Part shown: piece by piece, positions 1 through 8,286 of the stretch
How the letters are laid out: the number at the start of each line of letters is the position of its first letter
Numbering within the stretch: position 1 is the stretch's first letter
DNA from: Segetibacter koreensis DSM 18137
GTDB taxonomy: Bacteria > Bacteroidota > Bacteroidia > Chitinophagales > Chitinophagaceae
Direction of reading: 5' to 3'
NCBI RefSeq assembly: GCF_000374045.1
Contig: NZ_KB893326.1
Location: 1,021-37,978, forward strand
Length of the DNA: 36,958 nucleotides
Made by a program: the position numbers and the translations under genes
The notes under the pieces: model-generated
Databases searched by the model: none
The model's input: the letters and a program-made list of their open reading frames with translations, nothing else
Told to the model about the DNA's origin: nothing

Positions 1-108
1 ACTTCAACAGACGTTCGCTTAGATGTTTCATCATTGATTAATGGAGTATATTTTATAAAAGTTATCAGCGGAGATAAGGTGATGTATAAACAATTTGTGA
101 AGATGTAA
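1..108 (+). CDS. C-terminal end of a secreted protein with a type IX sorting domain (partial)
   Basis: The window opens inside a reading frame of 35 residues ending at TAA 106-108. The tail reads LDVSSLINGVYFIKV, followed by a short polar turn and YKQFVKM. This is the usual end of Bacteroidota type IX secretion (Por) C-terminal sorting domains, in which an L-x-x-G-x-Y-x-x-x-I strand precedes a final basic strand. The passenger domain lies to the left of the window, so its function cannot be stated. The protein would be expected to cross the outer membrane and be anchored or released outside the cell. Confidence 0.75.
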   Translation, partial: TSTDVRLDVSSLINGVYFIKVISGDKVMYKQFVKM

Positions 109-317
109 ATGGATTTGTGATTAAAAAGCAATGAAAAGCGCTGTGAATATTGCATATTTATTTTAGGCTTCTTATGGTATTAACTTTTATGATGTTAACG
201 AGAACAAAGAGATTCAAGTATAAATTACCTAAGTATTCTAAGTGATCGTGCCGGATACTTTTATCAGAACGTAATCATTGAAAATGTCACTAATTATTAA
301 TAACCTTGCTTATCTGA

Positions 318-1075
318 GGTTCTGACGCAGTTGTAATTTGTATATCTGGTTGTAAGTAGATTGGTTAGATGTTAAGGTCACAGTTTTCCTAAAGAGGTTA
401 TTCTACAAGCGATATATTTTAAATTAAGATTCAGTCTGAGTTACCGGGATGTGGAAGAGTTATTATCTGTCAGAGTTTTAAGGGTAGATGATGCTACAAT
501 ACAAAGATGGTATATAAGTTTACTCCATTCATTGAAGCTGGATTAAAGAAATGAAGAAAAAGTAATAGTTGGAAGATGGATGAAACTTATATAAAGGTAA
601 AAGGAGATTGGATGTATTTATATAGAGCCGTTGACAAGGAAGGAAAGACAGTTGACTTTCTATTAACAAATAGAAGGAATAAGCTTGCGGCACATAAATT
701 TCCAGTAAAAGCTATAGGTAATAATGTCTGCCCGAAAGTAATTAATATAGATAAAAGCGGAGCCAATAAGGAAGCTGTCAAAACTTACAATAAGAGGCGT
801 TTAAAGAAAATCAAAATCAGCCAGAACAAGTATTTAAATAATAGGGTAGAGGCAGATCATCGATTTGTAAAATGGTGAACGTTTTTAGTATTAGGGTTCA
901 AAAATTTCGATTCAGCACAAAGGACATTGGGGGGTATAGAAATGATAAGGATGATTAAAAAGGAACAAGTTACTTTTCCTAGGTGTACTTATTTTAAAAC
1001 ATTTTGTTCTATGGCGGCATAATTATCAGGGAAAAGGATAATGCGTACTTTTATTTTGACAGACGCGACAAAGCC
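318..1075 (+). mobile_element. Decayed IS6-family insertion sequence, copy 1
   Basis: The left end GGTTCTGACGCAG (318-330) and the right end, read inwards on the other strand as GGCTTTGTCGCGT, form an imperfect terminal repeat resembling IS6-family ends (GGnnCTGTTGCA). The 758-bp length fits the family. It encloses a broken DDE transposase. The second copy at 31184 is in the same orientation and roughly 80-90% identical by eye from the left end to the right end. The 8 bases on either side (TTATCTGA and TATTTTTG) are not a target duplication, so the insertion is old or has been rearranged. Confidence 0.85.
369..1022 (+). pseudogene. IS6-family transposase, copy 1 (several frameshifts and stops)
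   Basis: Compared with copy 2, this copy lacks two bases just after its ATG (369), which shifts the frame. It has further lesions around 550-570 and an AGA-to-TGA stop at 876-878. The longest intact piece (576-878) still shows the family's catalytic layout: MDETYIKVKG with the first Asp, NIDKSGAN with the second, and NNRVEADHRF with the Glu. After the stop the frame continues with a degraded LGFKNFDSAQRTLGGIE-like segment. The product cannot be an active transposase. Confidence 0.85.
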
Positions 1076-1226
1076 TATTTTTGTTCCCCCATTAGATTAG
1101 TAATAGTGCTCAGATAAAAGACAAAATATCTAGTGTGACTGCTTTGAAATAAAAGTCATTAATAGTATCTGGCCTATGTGACACTGAACAACGCCTCACC
1201 ATGAACGACCCGACTGGTACACCGAA

Positions 1227-1967
1227 TTAGTTATATAATGATGTAAGCTCTTCAGCTTCTTTCTCTGTAAGTGCAATATTATAAATTCTTACCTCATCTA
1301 TTTATCCTTTGTAGAATTGCCAGGTTCCCTTATCAACAGCTCCTATCATATTCCAAAATCCCTCGGTGCTATATTGAATTTCTCCACTTTGGAAAGAGTC
1401 TTGTTTAACAAGAGTTCCATCAATAAAAAGTTTAGCCGTATTTGAAGTGATATCATACGTGCCAATCACATTAAACCATTTTTCGGAAAGGGTTGAGTTT
1501 GACGCATATGAAGAAATATTAGTTGTTCCACCGGTACCTACATCCTTTCTAACCGCAATTGAATTTGAAGAAAAATAAAGAACGTATGGGTCCCTTTCTG
1601 GTTGCTCATCACCCCGCCAAACAATTATCCTATCTGCATAAGTATATTCTTGTATAAGATCGGGACGAACCCAGGCGGAGATAGTAAAGCTTTCTTTTAT
1701 ATCCAACGAGCTACTTTTAGGTATAAAAATGAAACTGTTCTCTCCGTTAAAATAATAAGCATGACTTTTTCTGCCAAATTTATCAGTTGTTAAAACTGTA
1801 TTATTCACTTGACCATCATTGTGGTATTGAGTTGCATCCAAGGCATTGCCTGTAAATGGATAGTAGGCAACTAAATGACTGCTAGATGTGAAACCGCAAT
1901 CCTTCTTGCATGCTTTCATCGTTACTGCAAGCATTAGGATAATTGATATTAATTATAAGCTTTTCAT
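1227..1967 (-). pseudogene. LamG/concanavalin-like lipoprotein, interrupted by two in-frame TAA codons
   Basis: Read from ATG 1967, the frame gives a lipoprotein-like signal (MKSL, stop, LISIILMLAVTMKAC) whose fifth codon is TAA (1953-1955). The body (1302-1934) is a LamG/laminin-G-like jellyroll: AYYFNGENSFIFIP, then FTISAWVRPD, then LFIDGTLV. A second TAA at 1302-1304 cuts the final strand, yet the same frame runs on as IDEVRIYNIALTEKEAEELTSLYN to a natural stop at 1227. That segment is the standard end of this domain, so the stop is a mutation and not the true terminus. A rescue start inside the signal would leave too short a hydrophobic segment for export. In life it was probably a surface carbohydrate- or protein-binding lipoprotein. 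Confidence 0.7.
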
Positions 1968-2321
1968 AATCAAAATTGATTTGTTTTAAAAAAAGGAGAG
2001 AGGGGTGGTGTGTCTTAACTTTTCTAAAACAAAATAGGAGTTTTCACGCAAATTTGCAAGTTCTTTTATTCTGTGCGGTCTGGCAAACTAACCCCTTTGC
2101 CGGTTTAAGCACTATTATACTAATACAGTAACTTTTTCTAGATCGAAGTTGCTTTGCAATTCATACCTGCCACAAAAGATTACAAAAATAAATCGCATAC
2201 CTGTTTTTAAAAATTAGATTTCTATAAGAAATTAGAAGCTGGATTAGCCTTCTGGTAAAAGAAATACAGCTGCCATTCTAACATTATTCGACAAACGGAT
2301 AAGCCAACTCTGAATGACCTG
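1968..2321. other. Intergenic stretch without a recognised feature
   Basis: These 354 bases separate the LamG pseudogene from the 3' end of the protease gene. They are AT-rich and carry stops in all frames. I see no RNA gene, strong hairpin or repeat here. Because both neighbours are on the minus strand, the part near 1968 should hold whatever promoter the LamG gene once used. Confidence 0.5.
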
Positions 2322-3818
2322 CTATGCACCAAATGAAAAGTTGAAGGCTACTTTTGATCCATCAGGAGCGATAGCCAGAATTTGAACCAAAGTGCGCTTT
2401 GCTGCCATCAATGCATTTTCTATATCCTCAGGGTCGTTAATTTGCCGGCCATTAATATAGGCGATAATAGTTCCTGGCGGTATTCCCAGTTGATCAAAAA
2501 AACCACCGGGCAATACTTCTGTAACCAACACACCTGAATTAATTCCCAGGCGTTGTGTAACGGAGGGAGTGAGACGGGAAAACCTGGCACCTAACCTGTT
2601 GTAAATTTCTTGCTTCGAAGGTCCGTTGTCGGCTAATTGTCTTTCTGTTGGTTCATCTCTTAGGGTAGCAGTTAAAGTATCTTTTTCTGTCTTACGTAAA
2701 ATGCCGAGCGTTACTTTATCGCCCGGATTATGTCTTGCTATTCTTTCAGAAAACTCTGATGAAGAAAAAAGTTTCACTCCGTCAATCGTTTGGATAATAT
2801 CTCCTTCTTTCAGGCCTGCTGAATCTGCAGCACTGCCTTTTTGTATCCCCGTAATGAATACCCCGGTAACAGATCCCGGAACAATACCTTGTTCTTTCAG
2901 AAACTGTTCTTCCGCTGCCGGGCTAGGAAAAGCGACACCGAGTACGCCACGTTTAACCCTTCCAAATTGTTTAATATCATTCAATACCTTTTTAGCCAGG
3001 TTAACAGGTATTGAAAATGCATATCCTGCATAACTTCCGGTGAGTGATGCAATAGCTGCGTTAATGCCAATAAGCTCGCCATTTGTATTTACGAGTGCTC
3101 CCCCGCTATTGCCCGGATTGATGGCTGCGTCGGTTTGCAGGAAAGATTCTATTGCCGATTGCGCCAATGGGGAACCACCTCGTTCTGATTGATGAATAAT
3201 ACCTATACTTCTGCCTTTTGCACTGATGATTCCCGCTGTAACAGTTGTATTAAGCGAATACGGATAACCTACTGCAAGCACCCACTCGCCCACTTGCACT
3301 TTATCTGAGTTCCCTAACTTAAGTACCGGAAGATTTGTAGCATCTATCTTCAGCAGTGCAAGGTCGGTTCCAGGGTCACGTCCTACTAATTTTGCTATAA
3401 ACTGTCGTCTGTCGGGCAGAATAACTTCTAATTTAGTGGCATTTTCCACAACGTGATTATTCGTTGCTATATATCCGTCAGCAGCTATTATTACCCCTGA
3501 TCCTGATGCCATTGCTGGCACATCCCCTCCATTGCCACGACCATAAACTTGCTGCTGTTGTATACTAGAGCCGTTCGGGTTGCCGTAAGTGCTTTTTATG
3601 TGAACCACAGCGGGCATAGCTGTTTTTGCAGCCGCAACAAAATTAATCCGGTCGTTTATGATTGTGGTTGTATCAGTGTTGCCGTCATTAGTATCATCTG
3701 CATCTTTTCCAGATACACTTTCTGTGTTTGAAGCGGCGGCCGGCTTGCTACCCAGCGAGTTGCAGCCAACACCTGCACAAACAAATAATGGGAACAGTAA
3801 AAAAACGGCATTTTTCAT
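2322..3818 (-). CDS. htrA: Periplasmic serine protease of the HtrA/Deg family
   Basis: A 498-residue Do-like protease/chaperone that degrades or refolds damaged envelope proteins. A hydrophobic N-terminus (about 4-19) is an export signal; Cys19 could be lipidated, but the preceding residues are not a classical lipobox. A low-complexity acidic linker (about 26-52) leads to the trypsin-like domain with the triad His122 (TNNHVV), Asp152 (GTDLALL) and Ser238 (NPGNSGG). Two PDZ domains follow: about 290-390, with GSAADSAGLKEGDII, and about 425-495, with a degenerate carboxylate loop. Length and order match DegP/DegQ. It is separated by about 230 bp from the block to its right, so it is probably its own transcription unit. 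All catalytic residues are present. Confidence 0.93.
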   Translation of the reverse strand: MKNAVFLLFPLFVCAGVGCNSLGSKPAAASNTESVSGKDADDTNDGNTDTTTIINDRINFVAAAKTAMPAVVHIKSTYGNPNGSSIQQQQVYGRGNGGDVPAMASGSGVIIAADGYIATNNHVVENATKLEVILPDRRQFIAKLVGRDPGTDLALLKIDATNLPVLKLGNSDKVQVGEWVLAVGYPYSLNTTVTAGIISAKGRSIGIIHQSERGGSPLAQSAIESFLQTDAAINPGNSGGALVNTNGELIGINAAIASLTGSYAGYAFSIPVNLAKKVLNDIKQFGRVKRGVLGVAFPSPAAEEQFLKEQGIVPGSVTGVFITGIQKGSAADSAGLKEGDIIQTIDGVKLFSSSEFSERIARHNPGDKVTLGILRKTEKDTLTATLRDEPTERQLADNGPSKQEIYNRLGARFSRLTPSVTQRLGINSGVLVTEVLPGGFFDQLGIPPGTIIAYINGRQINDPEDIENALMAAKRTLVQILAIAPDGSKVAFNFSFGA

Positions 3819-4052
3819 ATATCTACATTTTCAGATTAAATATTTTATTAAAGAAGAACATCAACTTATCCAACAAGATCGAAAAAAGAAGCAAAGGTGA
3901 TTGGCACTAAAAGAGCGCAAAATGAAATGCAGTAAATAGCATTTAGCTTCGGTAATTTCGGCGATATCGTAGTCTGCAAATAATGCTAAGCTGATCCAGC
4001 ACAAGTCTCCATATTCCTGCCGGTAACCATTAGCTCTATCATATCCTTCATT

Positions 4053-6269
4053 TTATTTTTTTATCAAAACCTCCCAATCATCCGGCTTTTGAATAACATG
4101 AAAACTAACACCATAGTCGTGCCTGTGTACTTCGAAGTGGCAATAACTGTTTCCTACTTTAAGATTAGCTATAGTTACTTTGTTAAGGAAGTCAGGAAGC
4201 TGGGGCTTATTAAAGACAACACATTTTTCAATTCCATCTATTTCTATTTGTAGACATGCCTGCAGCATTAAAAACACCGCACCTACAGCCCATGCCTGGG
4301 GCGAACACGCAACGGGGTAAGCAGTAGGTCCTTCATTTCTGCGAGCATTGAAACCACAAAATAGTTCGGGCAACCTTTGTAATTCGATAAACAAAGATGA
4401 ATCAAATAGGCCCTGCATAACCTTAAGCACTTCCTCATGCATGTTGTATTTAGATAAGCCATAAGCAACCATCGCATTATCATGCGGCCATACCGAGCCA
4501 TCGTGGTAAGACATAGGATTGTAACGCTTCTCATTACTTGCCAATGTTCTTATACCCCAGCCGCTAAACATTTCTTTACCTGTTAAACGTTTTGCAAGTT
4601 TTTGTGCATGCTCTTGTTTTGCTATGCCGGTAAATAAACAATGTCCCGCATTTGATGATAAAACTTTACAGGGCCTCTTATAGCCATCTAAAGCCAGTGC
4701 ATAAGCGCCTAACTCTTCATCCCAAAATGATTTATTGAACTTCTCTTTCAAATGCACTGCAGCTTGTGCTAATTCATCTCCATACTTGTCTTCGCCTAAA
4801 GCTTTAGCCATAACAGCTACATTTTTTTTTGCAGCATACACATAACCCTGAACTTCACATAATGCTATCGGCCCTTCACAAAGCTCTCCATCAGCATACA
4901 TAACAGAATCGTATGAGTCCTTCCAGCCCTGGTTCGTTAAACCCTTTTCCGAATTATTTTTATATTCGACAAAACCGTCTCCGTCAAGATCGCCGTATTT
5001 ATCAATCCACGTAATAGCAGCTTTAATATTGTTCCATATCGCTTTGATCGTTTCAAGATCATTTGTTTGCTTATAGTACATGCCCGCAAGCATTAAAAAA
5101 AGAGGGGTTGCATCAATCGTTCCATAATAATGTTTAAAGGGAACTTCTCCTGTATTAGCCATTTCTCCTGATCGCATTTCGTGTATTATCTTACCGGGCT
5201 CTGCATCATTATCGGCATTTACTTCGGTTGCCTGCTCGCTCGCCAAAAAACGTAACACATCTTTTGCCACTTGCGGAGCTAACCACAATATTTCCATAGC
5301 TGTAATAATTCCATCACGTCCGAAAACGGTATTGTACCATGGCACGCCGGCATAAGGATAATGACCGAATTTCGTTTCGGTTAGAAGGGATTGAAGATCT
5401 GCTCTTGATCGTGTAAGCCAGGTATTAAACTTTTCATTATCGCTAATGATATTTCCAAAAAGCAAACGTGTTTCCGCTATATCTTTTTGTATGCTTTCCT
5501 TTATATGGTTAAAAACAGGCATGGTATCGCTATATATCTTTAAACGGTCATCGTCTGTTTTAAAGTAAACAGCAAATTCAATTTTTTCGGCTTCCTGGCT
5601 ATCGAGTTTTAATGGGAAGACCACGGTATTTTTATGTATCGTGTGCTTTGATTCTTTTTTAAAAGCTATTTCCGTGCTTCTATGTATGTGATCGAGACCT
5701 GTATAATCAAAAACGATTTTGTTATTTGTTGATGATAGTTCTGTTTCTGGCCGTATAACTTGTCTTTTGGTTCCTCTTATTTCAAATATGTCGGAAAAAT
5801 CTGCACCGAAAGAGATTGAAAGCTCAACCCTGCATGTTGTTTCGCCATAGTTCGCCACGTTTATTTCTTCAAAATAAACACCGTTTCGTATAAACTGCTC
5901 CCGCAGTATGTGAAGGGTATTTTCTTTTATGTCTGGCTCATTCATCTTGCAATTAGTAAGGTCGACTGAGAGTATCTCATTATCCTGCTTAATAGCAGAG
6001 CTTAACAAAAGAGGCTTTTGCTTATTAAGACGCAACACCAGTTCATTTATAAAACGGCTGCCTTTATAAAATATTCCTTGTGCTTTTTTACCTTGAGGAT
6101 GCACATTTCCCAACCGGTCAAAAATGCAAAAAGTGTCATAATGGTTGATCACCTGTGTTCTGTCATCGTAATTAATAGAATCGCTACCTACATTAAATTT
6201 TTCCCCTGTTGATGATGCTTGTGTTTTTGTCATAATATTAGAATTTTCATAACCATTTTTTGCCATCAT
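4053..6269 (-). CDS. Glycogen-debranching enzyme, amylo-alpha-1,6-glucosidase type
   Basis: A 738-residue cytoplasmic enzyme expected to hydrolyse alpha-1,6 branches of glycogen-like glucans. The N-terminal beta domain (about 45-230) matches the bacterial debranching N-terminal family (GDE_N_bis). The C-terminal (alpha/alpha)6 barrel (about 275-690) carries the family signatures GVPWYNTVFGRDG (308-320), HYYGTIDATPLF, the NQGWKDS motif and YHDGSVWPHDNA. ATG 6269 immediately follows the TAA of the glycosyltransferase gene (6270-6272), so the two are translationally coupled; a second ATG lies one codon downstream. It is the last gene of the minus-strand block. The family also includes enzymes of uncertain substrate, so debranching activity is inferred from homology. 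Confidence 0.88.
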   Translation of the reverse strand: MMAKNGYENSNIMTKTQASSTGEKFNVGSDSINYDDRTQVINHYDTFCIFDRLGNVHPQGKKAQGIFYKGSRFINELVLRLNKQKPLLLSSAIKQDNEILSVDLTNCKMNEPDIKENTLHILREQFIRNGVYFEEINVANYGETTCRVELSISFGADFSDIFEIRGTKRQVIRPETELSSTNNKIVFDYTGLDHIHRSTEIAFKKESKHTIHKNTVVFPLKLDSQEAEKIEFAVYFKTDDDRLKIYSDTMPVFNHIKESIQKDIAETRLLFGNIISDNEKFNTWLTRSRADLQSLLTETKFGHYPYAGVPWYNTVFGRDGIITAMEILWLAPQVAKDVLRFLASEQATEVNADNDAEPGKIIHEMRSGEMANTGEVPFKHYYGTIDATPLFLMLAGMYYKQTNDLETIKAIWNNIKAAITWIDKYGDLDGDGFVEYKNNSEKGLTNQGWKDSYDSVMYADGELCEGPIALCEVQGYVYAAKKNVAVMAKALGEDKYGDELAQAAVHLKEKFNKSFWDEELGAYALALDGYKRPCKVLSSNAGHCLFTGIAKQEHAQKLAKRLTGKEMFSGWGIRTLASNEKRYNPMSYHDGSVWPHDNAMVAYGLSKYNMHEEVLKVMQGLFDSSLFIELQRLPELFCGFNARRNEGPTAYPVACSPQAWAVGAVFLMLQACLQIEIDGIEKCVVFNKPQLPDFLNKVTIANLKVGNSYCHFEVHRHDYGVSFHVIQKPDDWEVLIKK

Positions 6270-7331
6270 TTAAAAAGTTGCAGCACCGGTTGGATGATTA
6301 TTTATGCTTTTATTTTTTACCAGCTTTTTATAAATCTCTACGTAATCGAGCGCCATTCTTTCGGCTGTAAATTTTTGTTCAAATATTTTTCTAACAACAT
6401 TTCTATCTACTTTTCCCAACTGACGTATCACCGCCACGGCTTCTTCTGTTGAAGTAACAATAAAGCCGTTTTTCCCTTCTTCTATAATTTCAGGCACGGA
6501 GCCTTTGTTATGTGCTATTATTGGTGTGCCGCAAGACATCGCTTCTATTATCACCATTCCAAAAGGTTCGTTCCAATTAATGGGAAATAAAAGTGCTTCA
6601 GCTCTGCCTAAAAACTCAGTCTTCTGGATCTCGTTGATTTCACCGATATACTCTATAAGGGGATGGTTTAACAGCGGTTCTATCTCGGTTTTAAAATACA
6701 GTTGATCAGCCTTATCTACCTTTGCCGCTATCTTTAATGTAACGTTTGCAGCCAGTGCCCACTCTATCGCTTTGTAAATTCCTTTCTCGGGAGAAATGCG
6801 GCCAAGAAAAGCAACATATCCTCCATCTCCATTGCCTTTTTTATGCAGGTTTGCCGGCAAACCGTGATAAACAGTGCCTACAAAATGGGCCTGAGGTAAT
6901 GGCCTGCGCTGACTGTTGGATATAGATACAACAGGCTGGTCAAACTTGTTATATACACCCTGCAGTTCTGGAATATTAAGCTTGCCATGTAGCGTGGTAA
7001 GATGTGCTACGGGCGAATTTTGAGAGAAAGGAAAATGTAGATAATCAATGTGAAAATGAATGATATCAAACTGGTTCTGCCGCTCAAGAACATCCTCAAT
7101 CTGCACGATATGCGGAGCGAGGGTATCTTCACTCAATGGGTTTAAGCGAAGTGCTTTTTTTACAGTAGCAACAAGTTTAGCGGTTGTACAGGAATCGCCC
7201 GAGGCAAATAGTGTTACATCGTGGCCTTCTTTTACCAATTCTTCTGTTAGGTAGTGCACCACTCGCTCTGTCCCGCCATAATATTTTGGCGGTACAGATT
7301 CTGATAGTGGCGCTACCTGTGCAATTTTCAT
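6270..7331 (-). CDS. GT4-family glycosyltransferase (glycogen/starch synthase-like fold)
   Basis: A 353-residue GT-B glycosyltransferase without a signal or membrane segment. The N-terminal half has the acceptor-side start KIAQVAPLSESVPPKYYGGTERVV with the glycine-rich GGTE loop. The C-terminal half has FLGRISPEKG and the family E-x7-E motif in EPFGMVIIEAMSCGTP, which contacts the nucleotide-sugar donor. The direct junction with a debranching enzyme suggests a role in making or remodelling an intracellular alpha-glucan or a compatible-solute glycoside. Donor and acceptor cannot be read from sequence. It lies 85 bp downstream of the ASRT-like gene, the largest gap in the block. Confidence 0.9.
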   Translation of the reverse strand: MKIAQVAPLSESVPPKYYGGTERVVHYLTEELVKEGHDVTLFASGDSCTTAKLVATVKKALRLNPLSEDTLAPHIVQIEDVLERQNQFDIIHFHIDYLHFPFSQNSPVAHLTTLHGKLNIPELQGVYNKFDQPVVSISNSQRRPLPQAHFVGTVYHGLPANLHKKGNGDGGYVAFLGRISPEKGIYKAIEWALAANVTLKIAAKVDKADQLYFKTEIEPLLNHPLIEYIGEINEIQKTEFLGRAEALLFPINWNEPFGMVIIEAMSCGTPIIAHNKGSVPEIIEEGKNGFIVTSTEEAVAVIRQLGKVDRNVVRKIFEQKFTAERMALDYVEIYKKLVKNKSINNHPTGAATF

Positions 7332-7416
7332 AGACTTTAAGTTATTGCGGCATTAGAGCCGCTTTGTTATTGTAAAAGCAGGTAGCCTTGGGGCTAAATG
7401 TAGTTCCAGCTATTAC

Positions 7417-7785
7417 CTACTGGCCATACGCAATTGTTGTAATCAATGCGTTTGCGTCTTGTCTTGAATCTAATCGTGTATGTTGAACCACTATAGGCAC
7501 ATCCGATACAATAACGCTTGAATAATCGGTGGCTAGCGGTATTGGCGCCGGGTCTTTTAAATCATTGAAACGAAAATGCCGGGTGCGCTTCGCCGGCACC
7601 TTTAATTTATATGGACCAACAGGGTTTTTATCTGAAAAATAAATAGTGATTTCGATGTTTGCTTCTTTATCACTAACGTTTAATATACAAGCAGCTTCAT
7701 GACTTATAAAATCATGACCGGGGCCATTGCTCCAACCGGGAATATAACCTTCTGCAATCGCCCAAACTCTTCTACCGATTTCCAT
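7417..7785 (-). CDS. Anabaena sensory rhodopsin transducer (ASRT)-like protein
   Basis: A 122-residue soluble beta-sandwich protein of the ASRT family (PF07100). Family hallmarks run through the whole length: RRVWAIAEGYIPG at the start, GHDFISHEAACILN, ITIYFSDKNPVGPYKL, KRTRHFRFNDLKDPAPIP and VVQHTRLDSRQ near the end. In Anabaena the homologue is a tetramer that couples to a photoreceptor, but published comparative analysis of the superfamily proposed small-molecule (probably sugar) binding as the ancestral role. No rhodopsin gene is in this window. The neighbours are a glycosyltransferase and a debranching enzyme downstream and a PPC-domain gene 19 bp upstream, which fits a carbohydrate-linked role. 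That role is inference. Confidence 0.88.
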   Translation of the reverse strand: MEIGRRVWAIAEGYIPGWSNGPGHDFISHEAACILNVSDKEANIEITIYFSDKNPVGPYKLKVPAKRTRHFRFNDLKDPAPIPLATDYSSVIVSDVPIVVQHTRLDSRQDANALITTIAYGQ

Positions 7786-7804
7786 AGTATATTTTTTTAT
7801 ATTT

Positions 7805-8239
7805 TCAGTCTATTACAATTAATGGCAGGCCTGTTTCCCTGTCCATTCTTCGTTGCAAATAACCAGGTGTCTCTTCCAGTATTACCTCCAGTGTAGGATG
7901 AACGATTGCATTCATTAAATGTCCGCCTATAGCATTGCCATCAAACTTACCCAGCACTACGTGTGCGTGCAATTTGGATTCATCTCCATACAAGGCAACA
8001 TCACCCAGTAAAGACAATACTTCTACCTGGTCACTAACCTCTATTTTTTTATAATCTTTTATATCGAAGTCAAAAAAACCAAGCTGAGCTTTTTTAAATG
8101 CTCCTATCGCTGTAAACCTTGCACTCGATAGCTTATGATCGTTGGCAAATGTTTTTAATCCGTGCATCACCTCTTCACCGCTATCAAATACTAAAGCATA
8201 CATCGTTATGTCGCCGCTGTTTAGAAGTTTGTATTTCAT
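7805..8239 (-). CDS. PPC/DUF296 domain protein
   Basis: A 144-residue single-domain protein of the PPC (plants and prokaryotes conserved, DUF296) family. Seen: the opening YALVFDSGEEVMHGL, then SSARFTAIGAFKKAQLGFFD, the metal-site-like KLHAHVVLG and GGHLMNAIVHPTLEVIL. In plants the domain sits in AT-hook DNA-binding proteins; bacterial stand-alone forms are trimeric and of unknown function, so the frequent DNA-binding label is not supported here (no AT-hook is seen). It lies 47 bp after the FAD/Fe-S gene and 19 bp before the ASRT-like gene, in the same orientation, and is probably co-transcribed with them. Confidence 0.88.
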   Translation of the reverse strand: MKYKLLNSGDITMYALVFDSGEEVMHGLKTFANDHKLSSARFTAIGAFKKAQLGFFDFDIKDYKKIEVSDQVEVLSLLGDVALYGDESKLHAHVVLGKFDGNAIGGHLMNAIVHPTLEVILEETPGYLQRRMDRETGLPLIVID

Positions 8240-8286
8240 AATGTCAGATTTAAATATTTACATTTTTGCACCTTCCTCATCTCATT

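Noticed and set aside
587-781. Minus-strand frame inside the first transposase remnant
   Set aside because: It is antisense to a recognised IS6 transposase segment and shows no family features.
1302-1955. Stop-codon reassignment (TAA read as an amino acid) to explain the LamG gene
   Set aside because: All intact neighbours use TAA as a normal terminator and have no internal TAA, so mutation is the simpler explanation.
4283-4534. Second minus-strand frame within the debranching enzyme gene
   Set aside because: It overlaps a full-length enzyme in another frame and has no recognisable domain.
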